A DNA stretch of 64,000 bases, from positions 2,461,001 through 2,525,000 of the forward strand of contig NZ_CP067134.1 in assembly GCF_028553765.1 (NCBI RefSeq). The letters run 5' to 3'. Each line of letters starts with the position of its first letter. Within the stretch, counting starts at the first letter, position 1. The stretch comes from Paracoccus stylophorae (GTDB taxonomy: Bacteria; Pseudomonadota; Alphaproteobacteria; Rhodobacterales; Rhodobacteraceae). The notes beneath the pieces are model-generated. The model saw only the letters and a program-made list of their open reading frames with translations. It did no database searches and was not told where the DNA came from. Positions 42,701 to 50,406 of this stretch are shown piece after piece. A program made the translations under genes and the position numbers.

Positions 42701-43738
42701 CACCACGGAGAAGTCGGACGGCGTGCCGCCATAGACAGGGCGGTCCTGCTCGTCGCGGCTGACGAGGAAGGCATTGGCGCGGCTGACGCCGTTCACCGAC
42801 CAGCTGGCGGGCGTGGTGGATTTGGCCGACACCTCGACGCCCGGCCGGACCTTGCAGGAGCCCGCGCGCAGATCGTCGCCGAACCAGGCGACGACGAGGC
42901 TGACGCTCTCGACCGCCGGGGCCATCGCCTGCAGCCTGTCCAGCGCTTCGACCATATCCGTGGAGTCGGCCAGAGCGTTCAGGTTCTCGGGCACCGTCGC
43001 GCCGCCATCGGTCTTGCGGATCGCCTGCGTCGCATAGGTGAACTCGCCGGAGGCCGGGATCATGGTGACGGCACGGGTCAGCCCCTCGGCCGTGTCGGGA
43101 TCCGCGAGCGGGCGGAACACCTCGAAGGAGAGCTGCGGCAGGCGGTTGCCATAGGTGGAGAGCGCGAGCTCCTCGAAGACCACATAGGCGGTGCCGCGAT
43201 AAGCGGGCGTGCTCGCCGCGCCCATCCTGGCCGCGATGAACGGATCGGCGGTCTGCGCCTCGTCGCCAGGATACCAGCGCCAGGTGACGCCGGAGAGGTC
43301 CATCGGCTTGCCGTCGGCCCAGATGCGCCCGATGCCGGTGATCGGCCCCTCGCAGAGCGCGACGGCGAAGGAGGCGTAGTACAGATACTCGGTGGTCTTG
43401 ACCTTGCCGCCCCCGCCGCCCTTGCCGCCGCCCTGCGTGGTGGTCTTCGTCTCCTCGCGGAAATCCGTCGCCCAGATGATGTTGCCGCCCAGCCGCATGC
43501 GGCCATAGAGCCGGGGGATGACCGCCCCTTCGGTGGCCGAGGTGATGCGCAGCGTGTCGAGCCGCGCGCCCTCGAGGCGCTGCGTCGGCGCCAGCGACGA
43601 GATGATCCAGCTGTCGACCACCGAGCCGATGCTGGAGCCGATGAAGCCGCCGATGGTGGCGGCGCTGACGCCGAGGATCGCGCCGCCGATGCTGCCGCCA
43701 ATGGCGGCGCCAGCCGCGCCGAGAACGAGGGTGGCCAT
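39773..43738 (-). CDS. GTA-type baseplate multidomain protein with TIM barrel
   Basis: A 1321-residue protein like gp15 of the Rhodobacter gene transfer agent. It opens with a glycine-rich membrane-like stretch (AAIGGSIGGAILGVSAATIGG). The centre (about 380-760) is a TIM-barrel glycoside-hydrolase-like domain with IDFVGIDNYMPLSDW and KPIWFTELGCPAIDRG. The C-terminal third matches the phage-tail_3/baseplate part. It is shorter than the Rhodobacter GTA prophage version would suggest for the tip but complete in frame. It probably forms the tail tip that contacts and opens the envelope. Confidence 0.9.
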   Translation of the reverse strand: MATLVLGAAGAAIGGSIGGAILGVSAATIGGFIGSSIGSVVDSWIISSLAPTQRLEGARLDTLRITSATEGAVIPRLYGRMRLGGNIIWATDFREETKTTTQGGGKGGGGGKVKTTEYLYYASFAVALCEGPITGIGRIWADGKPMDLSGVTWRWYPGDEAQTADPFIAARMGAASTPAYRGTAYVVFEELALSTYGNRLPQLSFEVFRPLADPDTAEGLTRAVTMIPASGEFTYATQAIRKTDGGATVPENLNALADSTDMVEALDRLQAMAPAVESVSLVVAWFGDDLRAGSCKVRPGVEVSAKSTTPASWSVNGVSRANAFLVSRDEQDRPVYGGTPSDFSVVQAIQEMKARGLRVTFYPFILMDVPPGNTLPNPYSDNASETGQPAFPWRGRITCSPAAGFAGTADKTATAASQVAALFGAATPASFSVSGQSVSWTGTPGDWGLRRMVLHYAHLCAAAGGVDAFLIGTEMPGLTTIRSGASTYPAVQAYRDLLADVRSILGSGTKIGYAADWSEYFGHQPGDGTGDVLFHLDPLWADPEIDFVGIDNYMPLSDWRDGFEHADAAEGWPAIYDRAYLQGNIAGGEGFDWFYASAADRSAQVRTPISDGAAAKPWVFRYKDLRAWWSNPHYDRPGGVESATPTAWAPQSKPIWFTELGCPAIDRGTNQPNVFFDPKSSESFTPHFSRGWRDDAIQRAYLEATYLWWGEAANNPLSSVYGGRMVHVPECAAWTWDARPYPFFPALTDVWTDGANWRLGHWLTGRLGAVSLAALVRHLCLRAGLPEDRIDVSGLWGAVEGYAITALESPRASITTLSRHFGFDAVETEGVIRFVMRGRASVATLAPDDLVAPREGDVLELTRGQETELPQALKWQVARADEDYDAALVEARRITVDTTRIASESFPMAVPPEEAKRRCRRALMEAWVGRETAAFRLPPSRLALDPADVIRLAHGGRLVDLRLVSIADAEARGIEAVRQDRATYDLPPGDPRAASLTRTVVFGAPDAVLMDLPQLTEDQPAHRPMVAAHAVPWPGEMAVFRSPSSDGFELLTTFGSRARIGALVLDFYAGPTSRFDLGNALVVDLLTGTLGSVTDLTLFGGANALAIESAPGVWEIVQAGAAELLAPGRYRLTRLLRGQRGTEDAMGNPTPGGARVVVLDDSLAALPIAEADLGIPWNWRIGPASRPVSDETYVGQTFTPTGVGLRPFSVAHVEQPWRKARSPGDLTIRWTRRSRALAADSWGGLEVPLVEELEAYEVEILDGPIVKRVLSTATANVVYNAAAQTADWGAPLGLGDTLDIRIYQLSALVGRGAPKTVTLIL

Positions 43739-43747
43739 GGATCAAAC

Positions 43748-44194
43748 TCAGCGTTGCGGGTAGAGAAAGGCGAAGGCGATGCGCCGCCGCCAAGGGCGCG
43801 TGAGCGGTTCCTCGATGACGCCGAGCCGCTCGTAGGCATGGAGGAAGCTGTCGGGCCCGGTCAGGATCCCGACATGCTTGGCGATGGCGCGGGGCTTCAT
43901 GCGGAAGAGGACCAGCGCGCCGGGGCCTGCCTCGGCGGGCGACACCTCGATCATCATCCGGCGTGCGCCCTCGGCCAGAACCTCGCACGGACCGGTCTCG
44001 CCCCAGTCGCGGCTGTAGGGCGGGATCGGGAATGGCTCGGCGCCCACCACCTCGCGCCAGACCCCGCGCGCCAGCCCGAGACAGTCGCAGCCGACACCGC
44101 GCAGGCTGGCCTGGTCGTGGTACGGCGTGCCGAGCCATGAGCGGGCGATGGCGATGACGCGCGCCGGGTCGACCGCTGCGAGGGGTTGCGTCAC
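43748..44194 (-). CDS. NlpC/P60-type tail peptidase
   Basis: A 148-residue cysteine peptidase starting at GTG 44194, which overlaps the DUF2163 stop. The active-site region is GVGCDCLGLARGVW (Cys of the DC pair) with the histidine in IAKHVGILT. GTA and related phages carry this gene here; it would digest peptidoglycan at DNA entry. Confidence 0.88.
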   Translation of the reverse strand: MTQPLAAVDPARVIAIARSWLGTPYHDQASLRGVGCDCLGLARGVWREVVGAEPFPIPPYSRDWGETGPCEVLAEGARRMMIEVSPAEAGPGALVLFRMKPRAIAKHVGILTGPDSFLHAYERLGVIEEPLTRPWRRRIAFAFLYPQR

Positions 44195-45075
44195 AGCACG
44201 CCTCCCTCGTGCCCGCCGTCCTTGGTGGCATAGCGGAGAACGGCGTCCTGACCGGGGATGTGCGGGAACCCCCGGAAGTTGGCGGTGTTGGCGAACTTCG
44301 CGCCGCAGGTCTCCATCCGTTTGTCGCAGCCAGCGCGGATGGTGAAGTGGTCGCCCTCGGCGATCGCGCGCACCGGCGCCTCGAGCAGGGTCAGCACAGC
44401 GATACCATCCGTGACGTCGTGGCCCAGCACCTCGGTGCGCCGCCCCGCGTTCGCGCCGCTGGTCCATTCGACCGTGCCGAAGGTGAACCAGCCGGAGGCG
44501 AACCCACCGAGGCCCGAGGCGGTGAAGGCCCGGTCGCGCAGGAGATCGATGACAACGCCCGTGCCCTTGTAGGCGGGATCCTCCAGATCGACGCCGCAGC
44601 GCGCGTCGCCGAGCGCGGCATCGCAGGTCGCCTGGAAGGTCCGCCCGACCGTCTGGCCCAGCACATGGGCCAGCGAGCGCACCTCGGCGACGAAGGCGAG
44701 CCGCCCGCGCCGGATCTGGCCGATGGCCCCGCGCCGCATCAGCACGCGCTGGCTCGTATCGGCCCAGTTCACCCGCCAGACCTCGACCTCGGCGTTGTCC
44801 CAGCGGCCGTCGAGGATGTCGATCTCGGTGATGCGGTCCGTGGTCAGCACACCCTCGGCGTCCTGCGCATCGACGGACAGGTCCGAGCCCGAGCGCACCT
44901 CCGAGGCCGTCAGGCCGCTCTCCGGCTCGAAGTCCGTCCCATCGAAGGCGAGTGTCCGGTCGTGGTCGGTAAAGCCGAAGGTCACGCCATCGGCGCGGAT
45001 GATCCGCCAGCACCAGGCAAGCGTCGTCGTGCCCTCGTCGAGATGAGCCTGCAGGGCGGGATCGAAGGTCTTCAT
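44191..45075 (-). CDS. DUF2163 tail protein (GTA gp13-like)
   Basis: A 294-residue protein with the DUF2163 N-terminus (LDEGTTTLAWCWRIIRADG, FGFTDHDRTLAF) and the C-terminal phage BR0599-like domain with CGAKFANTANFRGFPHIPG and preceding CDKRMETC. It forms part of the distal tail hub. The start at 45075 overlaps the DUF2460 stop by four bases and the stop overlaps the NlpC gene. Confidence 0.9.
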   Translation of the reverse strand: MKTFDPALQAHLDEGTTTLAWCWRIIRADGVTFGFTDHDRTLAFDGTDFEPESGLTASEVRSGSDLSVDAQDAEGVLTTDRITEIDILDGRWDNAEVEVWRVNWADTSQRVLMRRGAIGQIRRGRLAFVAEVRSLAHVLGQTVGRTFQATCDAALGDARCGVDLEDPAYKGTGVVIDLLRDRAFTASGLGGFASGWFTFGTVEWTSGANAGRRTEVLGHDVTDGIAVLTLLEAPVRAIAEGDHFTIRAGCDKRMETCGAKFANTANFRGFPHIPGQDAVLRYATKDGGHEGGVL

Positions 45076-45698
45076 CGGCGCAGTTCCAGCAGCGAAATGG
45101 AGGTGATCGAGCCGAGCCGCTCGAGGTCGAGCGTCACGTCGAGCACGTCGGTGTCGAAACGGACGGGCACGTCGAACTCGAAGCCCGCGGTGATCGCGAC
45201 GCCGGACCCCGGCGCGACGCTGAAGGTGACGACACCGGTGGTGGTGTCGACCGACCAGCCGGAGGGCTGCTCGACGCCCGACAGCGCGATGCGCACGCTG
45301 CCCGCCACCGGCTTCGCGATGGCGCGCGTCCAGGACTGCGCGCCCGAGGCGTAGCGCTTGACGAGCTGGAAGGCGGTCGTCGCGCCGTCGCCCGTGCCGA
45401 TCGCCTGGTCGGCCGGACCCGGCGTTAGCGACGGCAGGCAGGACTTGTGGTCCCCCCAATCCTTGAAGCGGAAGCCATGGAGACGCCCGTTCCTTGCTTC
45501 GAAGAAGGCGATCACGGCCGCCAGATCGTCGGCGCGGCGGATGCCATAGGCGACATCGTAGCGACGGCGGCTGTTGGCCCAGCTGGCGTTACGCTCCTCG
45601 TCGCCCGAGGCGAGCTCGACGATCTGGGTGCGCCGCTCTGGCCCGCCGCGCGCGCCGCGGCTGATGTTGTCGGGAAACCTGACCTCGTGAAACGCCAT
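45072..45698 (-). CDS. DUF2460 tail protein (GTA gp12-like)
   Basis: A 208-residue protein with the DUF2460 pattern: FHEVRFPDNISRGARGGPE, RRRYDVAYGIR, and HGFRFKDWGDHKSC. It corresponds to the distal tail protein of the GTA tail. The ATG at 45698 is in TAATG with the stop of the small duplicated ORF. Earlier in-frame starts run into that duplication and are rejected. Confidence 0.9.
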   Translation of the reverse strand: MAFHEVRFPDNISRGARGGPERRTQIVELASGDEERNASWANSRRRYDVAYGIRRADDLAAVIAFFEARNGRLHGFRFKDWGDHKSCLPSLTPGPADQAIGTGDGATTAFQLVKRYASGAQSWTRAIAKPVAGSVRIALSGVEQPSGWSVDTTTGVVTFSVAPGSGVAITAGFEFDVPVRFDTDVLDVTLDLERLGSITSISLLELRR

Positions 45699-45853
45699 TA
45701 CATGCCCCTCCGCCCGAGCGAGACCGCACGGGCGATGTCGGCGTTCGGCCGGCGGAACGTCCACTGGACGTTCCGCTCTTCGGCCTCACCCTGCGTCCGC
45801 GACTGCCGGAAGCTCTCGCCGTCACGCCCTATCTTCATGATCAGGCAAAGCAT
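45698..45853 (-). CDS. 51-residue ORF, duplicated tape-measure 3' end
   Basis: The frame from ATG 45853 contains DGESFRQSRTQ and ADIARAVSLGRRGM, nearly the same as the last 30 residues of the tape-measure protein just upstream. Between these blocks it has 16 extra residues (GEAEERNVQWTFRRPN) encoded around a perfect palindrome. It keeps the native TAATG junction with DUF2460, so this copy is probably the original 3' end and the tape-measure end is now supplied by the other copy. Whether it is translated is unknown. Confidence 0.45.
   Translation of the reverse strand: MLCLIMKIGRDGESFRQSRTQGEAEERNVQWTFRRPNADIARAVSLGRRGM
45753..45775. repeat. Palindromic element inside the duplicated ORF
   Basis: The arms CGGAACGTCCA (45753-45763) and TGGACGTTCCG (45765-45775) are perfectly complementary around one central base; one more base pair on each side also matches. 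It codes in frame for ERNVQWTFR. This looks like a REP-type palindromic insertion tolerated inside coding DNA. Confidence 0.7.
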
Positions 45854-45855
45854 GG

Positions 45856-48273
45856 TCACATCCCCCTCCGCCCGAGCGAGACCGCGCGGGCGATGTCGGC
45901 CGCAACCTGCGTGCGGGACTGCCGGAAGCTCTCGGCGTCGCGCGCCATGATGGTGACGTTCACCCCGCCGCCCGCGCCGTAGCTCTGCACCTCCCGCCGC
46001 GACAGCACGCGCTCGCCCCGCTGCAGGATCGCGGGCACCTCGTCGTGTCGAAGCCCGGCCATGCCGCCGCCATGCATCCGGGGCGCAGCGGCGAAGGCCA
46101 TGGCCGGGATCATCCGCGAGGGTCCGGCCGATCCGACCATCCCGCCAGCATGCAGGACGTTCGCGAAAATGCCGCTCGCCCCGGAGAACACGCCGGATAG
46201 CGCGTTTGCGATCGGCCCGAGGATGAACCGCCGCGCCGCCAACTGGGCGAGATCGGCCAGCAGAGAGGTGACGAGGTCTCGGAAATTCAGCTTGCCGGTC
46301 TTCACGAACTCGCCGACCGCGTTCTCCGCCGACTGGAAGGCACTCACGAGGCTCTGGCCGATGTCGCCACCGATGTCGCGGGCCTTGCTGGCGTAGTCGG
46401 ACAGCGCTGCCGTGACCGCCTGCCACCCGGTGACGGCGGCCTTGGTCGCGGGCTCCGCTGCAGCGGCGGCGGCTCCGGCCGCCGCGCCTGCACCTGTTGC
46501 GGCGCGTCCGGCATCGCCGAGCGCCGTCTCCAGCCGCTCCGCCGCACCCGTGGCCTCGGTCAGCGCATCGGCACTCGCCTCGTCGGTGCCGCGCACGGCA
46601 TCGCGGAGCGCCTGCCAGCTTTCGAGCGGCGCGCGGGCGCCTTCCGCCAAATCGCGGGCCGCGCCGCGATAGAGGTTCGCGGACTCGAGCGCCCGATTTG
46701 CCGCCTCGGTCAGACCGAGGTCGGGCGCGGTGAGCGGGTTGTCCTCGAAGGCCCGGTCGAACGCCGCCTGCGCCGCGGTGGTCGCGGCCGTTGCGGCGCC
46801 TTCGAAGCGGTTCTCGATCTCGCCGAGGTCGAGGTCCGGCACCAGCGAGATGCGCCGCTCCGACCCGAGCGCTTCGAGACCCTGGTTGATGCCGCCGATG
46901 AAGCCGTTGATGCGCGAGACCACGCCGTTCAGCATCGCCTCGACGCCGTCCACGAGACTGTTGGCCGCCTGGAACGCCAGATCGCCGATGGCGGCGGGCA
47001 GCAGACCCCAGATCGCCTTGATCGCCTCGTAGGCCCCCTCGAACGTGTTCGCCGCCGCATTCCCGAAACCGACGACGCTCTCGATGGCGCTCTGCATGCC
47101 CGACGCCGCATCGGCCTTCAGGTCGAAGAACATCGCCGTGGCGGCCGCACCCGCCGCAGCGGCGCCCATCCTGATCCGCTCCCAGACCTCGACCGCCAAG
47201 TCCTTCAGCAGCGACATCGCCTCGCCGAAGCCACCCGCGCCGGAGACGAGACGGGTGAACTGGTAGACGAGCTCGCCCGCGCCGACGATCAGCGCGCCGA
47301 TACCCGTGCGGATCAGCGCGCCGCGCAGGACGACCAGCGCCGTGGCGAGGCCGCGGACCGAGAGCGCGGCGGCGGCCATGCCGGCGACCCAGCGGCCGGC
47401 GAGGAACGCCGTGAAGGTGGCGGCATAGGTGGTCAGGCGGCCGATGTTGTCGAAAAGGCCGCGGATCGCGATGCCAAGCGGGCCAGTGCGGCTGGCGACC
47501 GCCGCCATGGCATCCGCGACCGCTTCCAGCGCAGGCGCCGCAGCCACGGCCAGCTGGTTCGACAACCCGCGCCAGATCAGCCCGAGCCTTGAGATGGCAT
47601 CGTTCGTCCGCTCGATCTGGTCGGCGTCCTGCTCGGAGACGACGACCCCGAAGGCGAGGACGTCCTCCGTCGCCTGGCGCAGCGTCGCCGTGTCGATCCG
47701 GCTCATGGCGATGGAGCCTTCCTCGCCGAAGAGCTGCCCCGCGACCGCCGCGCGCTCGGCGGCGGGCACGAAGCTCTCGATGGCGGCGTTGATCGCGCCG
47801 ACGCGCTGGTCCAGCGGCAGGGCGAACAGGTCTGACGCAGAAAGCCCGAGGCGATCCAGCGCATCGGCGGCAGGGCCGGTCCCGGCGGCCGCCTGGCTGA
47901 GGCGACGCGTCAGATCCTTCGTGGCCTGCTCGATGCCGGACATCGACACGCCCGCCAGTTCGCCCGCGCGCTCCAGCGTCTGGATCGAGGCGACGGTGGT
48001 GCCCAGCGACTGCGCCAGCTTGGCCTGCGCATCGACCGTCTGGAGGCCGGAGCGGATCATCGCCACGCCAGCGGCGGTTGCGGCGGCCACGGCAGCTGCG
48101 GCCGCCACCCGGACCCGGCGCGAGAAAGCCGCGAGCCGGGCGTTCGCCGCCTCCATCTCGCGGCTGAGCCGTCCGAAGCCTCGCGACCCGGCCTCGCCGA
48201 CACCCTCGAGCTCGGCGCGTACCTGCCGCCCGCCCACGGCCGCGAGGCGGACGCTGACCCTCTTCTCAGCCAT
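45856..48273 (-). CDS. Tail tape measure protein
   Basis: An 805-residue protein. The N-terminus (VSVRLAAVGGRQVRAELEGV) and following alanine-rich helices are typical of phage tail length tape-measure proteins; hydrophobic segments lie near residues 310-345. The C-terminal part has GVNVTIMARDAESFRQSRTQ, as in lambda H-type tail proteins. At about 1.5 angstrom per residue this predicts a tail near 120 nm, an estimate only. Its 3' end is duplicated immediately downstream. Confidence 0.9.
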   Translation of the reverse strand: MAEKRVSVRLAAVGGRQVRAELEGVGEAGSRGFGRLSREMEAANARLAAFSRRVRVAAAAAVAAATAAGVAMIRSGLQTVDAQAKLAQSLGTTVASIQTLERAGELAGVSMSGIEQATKDLTRRLSQAAAGTGPAADALDRLGLSASDLFALPLDQRVGAINAAIESFVPAAERAAVAGQLFGEEGSIAMSRIDTATLRQATEDVLAFGVVVSEQDADQIERTNDAISRLGLIWRGLSNQLAVAAAPALEAVADAMAAVASRTGPLGIAIRGLFDNIGRLTTYAATFTAFLAGRWVAGMAAAALSVRGLATALVVLRGALIRTGIGALIVGAGELVYQFTRLVSGAGGFGEAMSLLKDLAVEVWERIRMGAAAAGAAATAMFFDLKADAASGMQSAIESVVGFGNAAANTFEGAYEAIKAIWGLLPAAIGDLAFQAANSLVDGVEAMLNGVVSRINGFIGGINQGLEALGSERRISLVPDLDLGEIENRFEGAATAATTAAQAAFDRAFEDNPLTAPDLGLTEAANRALESANLYRGAARDLAEGARAPLESWQALRDAVRGTDEASADALTEATGAAERLETALGDAGRAATGAGAAAGAAAAAAEPATKAAVTGWQAVTAALSDYASKARDIGGDIGQSLVSAFQSAENAVGEFVKTGKLNFRDLVTSLLADLAQLAARRFILGPIANALSGVFSGASGIFANVLHAGGMVGSAGPSRMIPAMAFAAAPRMHGGGMAGLRHDEVPAILQRGERVLSRREVQSYGAGGGVNVTIMARDAESFRQSRTQVAADIARAVSLGRRGM

Positions 48274-48930
48274 GGGAGTGATCCATCTGTTCGTTGAGCT
48301 TGGCGACCATCACCGCTTCGATGACGGGCAGCAGTTCGGCCATGACGACGGGCGGCACGCTTAGGGCTTCACCGAGCGCCAGCGCCGCCGACATATCCCA
48401 GCCGATCACGGCGCCGGGAAGCACGCGCAGCTGGCCACCGAGACGGCCGACCAGGTCCCAGACCTGCCAACCCTCCGGCGTTTCCGGACGGTTCAGTCGC
48501 GCCGGGCAGTCCGGGCAGGCTTGCGCGCAGGCTTCGCAGTAGCGCTCGCCCCCGCCGAAGGACCATTCGGCGAGAGCGCGGAGCCGTTTTTTTCCTGTTC
48601 CAGCAGCAGGCCCTTGGAGACGTAGGTCAGCTGGAAGGCCTCGAAGATCGGCCAGATATCGAGCAGTGCGTCGATGGCCTCCGAGCTCGGATCGATGGGA
48701 TTGTCCTCCGCATCGCCGATGCCCTCCCAGGCGAGCACCGCCCGCCGCGCCAGCGCCTTGGCGAAGGCGACGGCGCGTTCCTCGTCCGAGGCCTCCTCGG
48801 GCACCGCTTCGACGGCCGGATCGCTGCGTGTCGCCACCATCAGTGCGGTGGTCAGCGGGCGCAGCTGCACCCGGACGCCGGGCGCGAGGTCATGCCAGCG
48901 GGGCGCGTTCGTCAGGTCGAGCGTCAGCAT
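48266..48930 (-). CDS. Predicted -1 frameshift tail assembly chaperone (GT-like)
   Basis: A predicted 221-residue fusion. Ribosomes reading the shorter product would slip back one base at A AAA AAC (48586-48592), after which the new frame runs 106 codons to TGA 48268-48266. The downstream part reads LRALAEWSFGGGERYCEACA then CPDCPARLNRPETPEGWQVW and ends MVAKLNEQMDHSHG. Without slippage this conserved-looking sequence has no obvious start. It ends inside the start of the tape-measure gene, just as lambda GT precedes H. The coordinates contain the shift; the product is inferred. Confidence 0.8.
48493..48930 (-). CDS. Tail assembly chaperone, unshifted product (G-like)
   Basis: A 145-residue protein starting at 48930 (MLTLDLTNAPRWHDLAPGV). 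The start overlaps the tail-tube stop in TGATG. The helical core includes EEASDEERAVAFAKALARRA and EAIDALLDIWPIFEAFQ. After the slippery site at residues 113-115 the tail is a low-complexity Pro/Ala/Lys stretch that looks like an out-of-frame terminus. It would coat the tape-measure protein during tail assembly. Confidence 0.85.
   Translation of the reverse strand: MLTLDLTNAPRWHDLAPGVRVQLRPLTTALMVATRSDPAVEAVPEEASDEERAVAFAKALARRAVLAWEGIGDAEDNPIDPSSEAIDALLDIWPIFEAFQLTYVSKGLLLEQEKNGSALSPNGPSAGASATAKPARKPARTARRD
48586..48592 (-). promoter_or_regulatory. Programmed -1 frameshift slippery heptamer
   Basis: On the minus strand the heptamer A AAA AAC sits in the correct zero-frame phasing (GAA AAA AAC GGC). 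It obeys the X XXY YYZ rule and is one of the most efficient bacterial/viral slippery sequences. A G+C-rich segment follows that could fold as a stimulator. Confidence 0.8.
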
Positions 48931-49871
48931 CAATACGTCTCCACGTCGTTCACGAGGGTTGCAGTGCACATCCGGCCGACGACGCCGTCGCGGGCGGCCT
49001 GCCAGTCGAAGGTCGCCTGCACGCCCTGCGGTCCGGAAATCTCGATGCGCGGGCGCGGCAGGTAGACGGCGTGCACGGTGAAGGTGAAGCTCTCGCTCGA
49101 GGGCAGGACGTAGGAGAATTCCATCTCGCAGGCCTCGCCGTTGATGGCCTGCGTCACCAGCGTCTGGTCGGCAAAGCGGACCTCGATCCGGCCGGTGAGC
49201 GCCGCGATGGAGGGGTCCGCGCCGTCGATGCGCCCGTCCGAGCGGATCGTCTCGATCCGATCGAGGTTGTTGGCATAGGTGATTTCGGCCGAGACCACGT
49301 TGCCGAGGGCCGAGCCGTTGCGGGTGATCGACCCGTTGAAATGGCCGAACCGCTTCAGCTCCAGCGCGGTGGGCGTTCCGGCGCTGGTCGTCGTGCCGAC
49401 CGTCTCCCCCTGCGCCACCAGCCGCGCCGTGGCGGTCAGGAGCCCCGAGCGCTGCATCTGCCAGGTGATCTGGTCGAGCACGCAACCCGAATACATCGCG
49501 TATCGCGGCACCTCGGGCATGCCGGTCTCGATCGACATCGAGGGCAGCGTCCAGGACCCCGACTGGAACTCGTGGCTGTATGGTGCTTCCGCACCCGTGG
49601 TCGTCGGTGCGCCGAAGGCCGCCTTCAGCCAGAAGCCGAACGCCTCGGCGTCGAGCGGCACGACGACATCGCCGTCGGCCGTCACCGCGTCCTTGATCGG
49701 CGCCAACGGATCGCGACCGTAGCCCAGCAGTTCCGAGTTCAGCAGCGGTTGCTCTGCGCCGAGCGAGGTGCTGGCGAAGGGCATGCGGGTGAAGCCGCCC
49801 ACGGGCGGCGTTCCATAGGTCGTCTCGAACGCAAGCGCCATCAGCGCCCGCGCCCCCTGGGCTCGTGCCAT
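48930..49871 (-). CDS. Phage tail tube protein
   Basis: A 313-residue protein, MALAFETTYGTPPVGGFTRM at the N-terminus, with beta-rich body (ITWQMQRSGLLTATARLVAQG) and a C-terminal Ig-like or tube extension. It matches the tail-tube family that precedes the assembly chaperone in lambda-like and HK97-like tails. It is the major building block of the tail shaft. The start at 49871 follows the terminator-like gene by 24 bases. Confidence 0.85.
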   Translation of the reverse strand: MARAQGARALMALAFETTYGTPPVGGFTRMPFASTSLGAEQPLLNSELLGYGRDPLAPIKDAVTADGDVVVPLDAEAFGFWLKAAFGAPTTTGAEAPYSHEFQSGSWTLPSMSIETGMPEVPRYAMYSGCVLDQITWQMQRSGLLTATARLVAQGETVGTTTSAGTPTALELKRFGHFNGSITRNGSALGNVVSAEITYANNLDRIETIRSDGRIDGADPSIAALTGRIEVRFADQTLVTQAINGEACEMEFSYVLPSSESFTFTVHAVYLPRPRIEISGPQGVQATFDWQAARDGVVGRMCTATLVNDVETY

Positions 49872-49895
49872 GGTGGTCTCCTCGGGTTGTCGGGG

Positions 49896-50315
49896 TCAGG
49901 CCAACTGGTCGGCCGTGGAATAGTGCAGCACCACCGGGATCACGGCGGCCTTCAGGCTGGCCGCGCCCTCGACCGGCAGGTCTACGGGGCGCGGGGCTTC
50001 CGCCTCGACCCAGTCGCAGAGCCCGCCAAGCGTGCGGTCGGCGGCGAGCGCCGCGCCAATGCTGGCGGTCAGCCTGTCGAAGTCGGCGTCCCGATCGGCG
50101 CCCTGCACGACCGCTTCGATCTCGGCGCGGTGCTGGTAGTGGTAGCGCAGAGGCGAGAGCGTCACCTCCGGCTCGCCCGGTTCGCCGTCCCGCAGGATCA
50201 GGAGCCCGGCGGCGGGCACGCGCTCGGACAGAACCTCGCCGCGCAGGGTTGTGGCAGGCACCGTCAAAAGACGTGCGTGCAGCGCCGCCAGCGTGGCCTC
50301 GCGTGTACTGGGCAT
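49896..50315 (-). CDS. Putative tail terminator / minor tail protein
   Basis: A 139-residue protein starting MPSTREATLAALHARLLTVP. The helix then beta pattern with HRAEIEAVVQGADRDADFDR is like gpU/tail-terminator proteins. Homologues are sometimes labelled acyl-CoA transferase, which the sequence does not support. In related phages it directly follows the DUF6441 gene; here 1.5 kb of metal cassette separates them. Its upstream leader now comes from the cassette side. Confidence 0.65.
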   Translation of the reverse strand: MPSTREATLAALHARLLTVPATTLRGEVLSERVPAAGLLILRDGEPGEPEVTLSPLRYHYQHRAEIEAVVQGADRDADFDRLTASIGAALAADRTLGGLCDWVEAEAPRPVDLPVEGAASLKAAVIPVVLHYSTADQLA

Positions 50316-50347
50316 GATGTCACCGAAGAAAATCCGAATGGCACAGC

Positions 50348-50405
50348 ACCGGGCGTCGTCGCCCGGTCTTGATCGTAGGCCAACGACGGCGGACGTCCGC
50401 CGTCG
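50348..50405 (-). terminator. Two strong hairpins after the arsR-type gene
   Basis: The first hairpin is ACCGGGCG (50348-50355) with CGCCCGGT (50360-50367). The second is a 22-base perfect palindrome made of CGACGGCGGAC (50384-50394) and GTCCGCCGTCG (50395-50405), one base past the regulator stop. They would end the regulator transcript and could also impede late-operon transcription passing leftward. Confidence 0.6.
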
Positions 50406-50406
50406 A

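Noticed and set aside
42170..44140. Plus-strand open frame of 656 codons opposite the baseplate protein
   Set aside because: Antisense shadow in G+C-rich coding DNA; crosses several real gene borders.
49896..50315. Acyl-CoA transferase label often given to relatives of this phage protein
   Set aside because: No CoA-transferase motif is visible, and size and context fit a tail-terminator-like protein.
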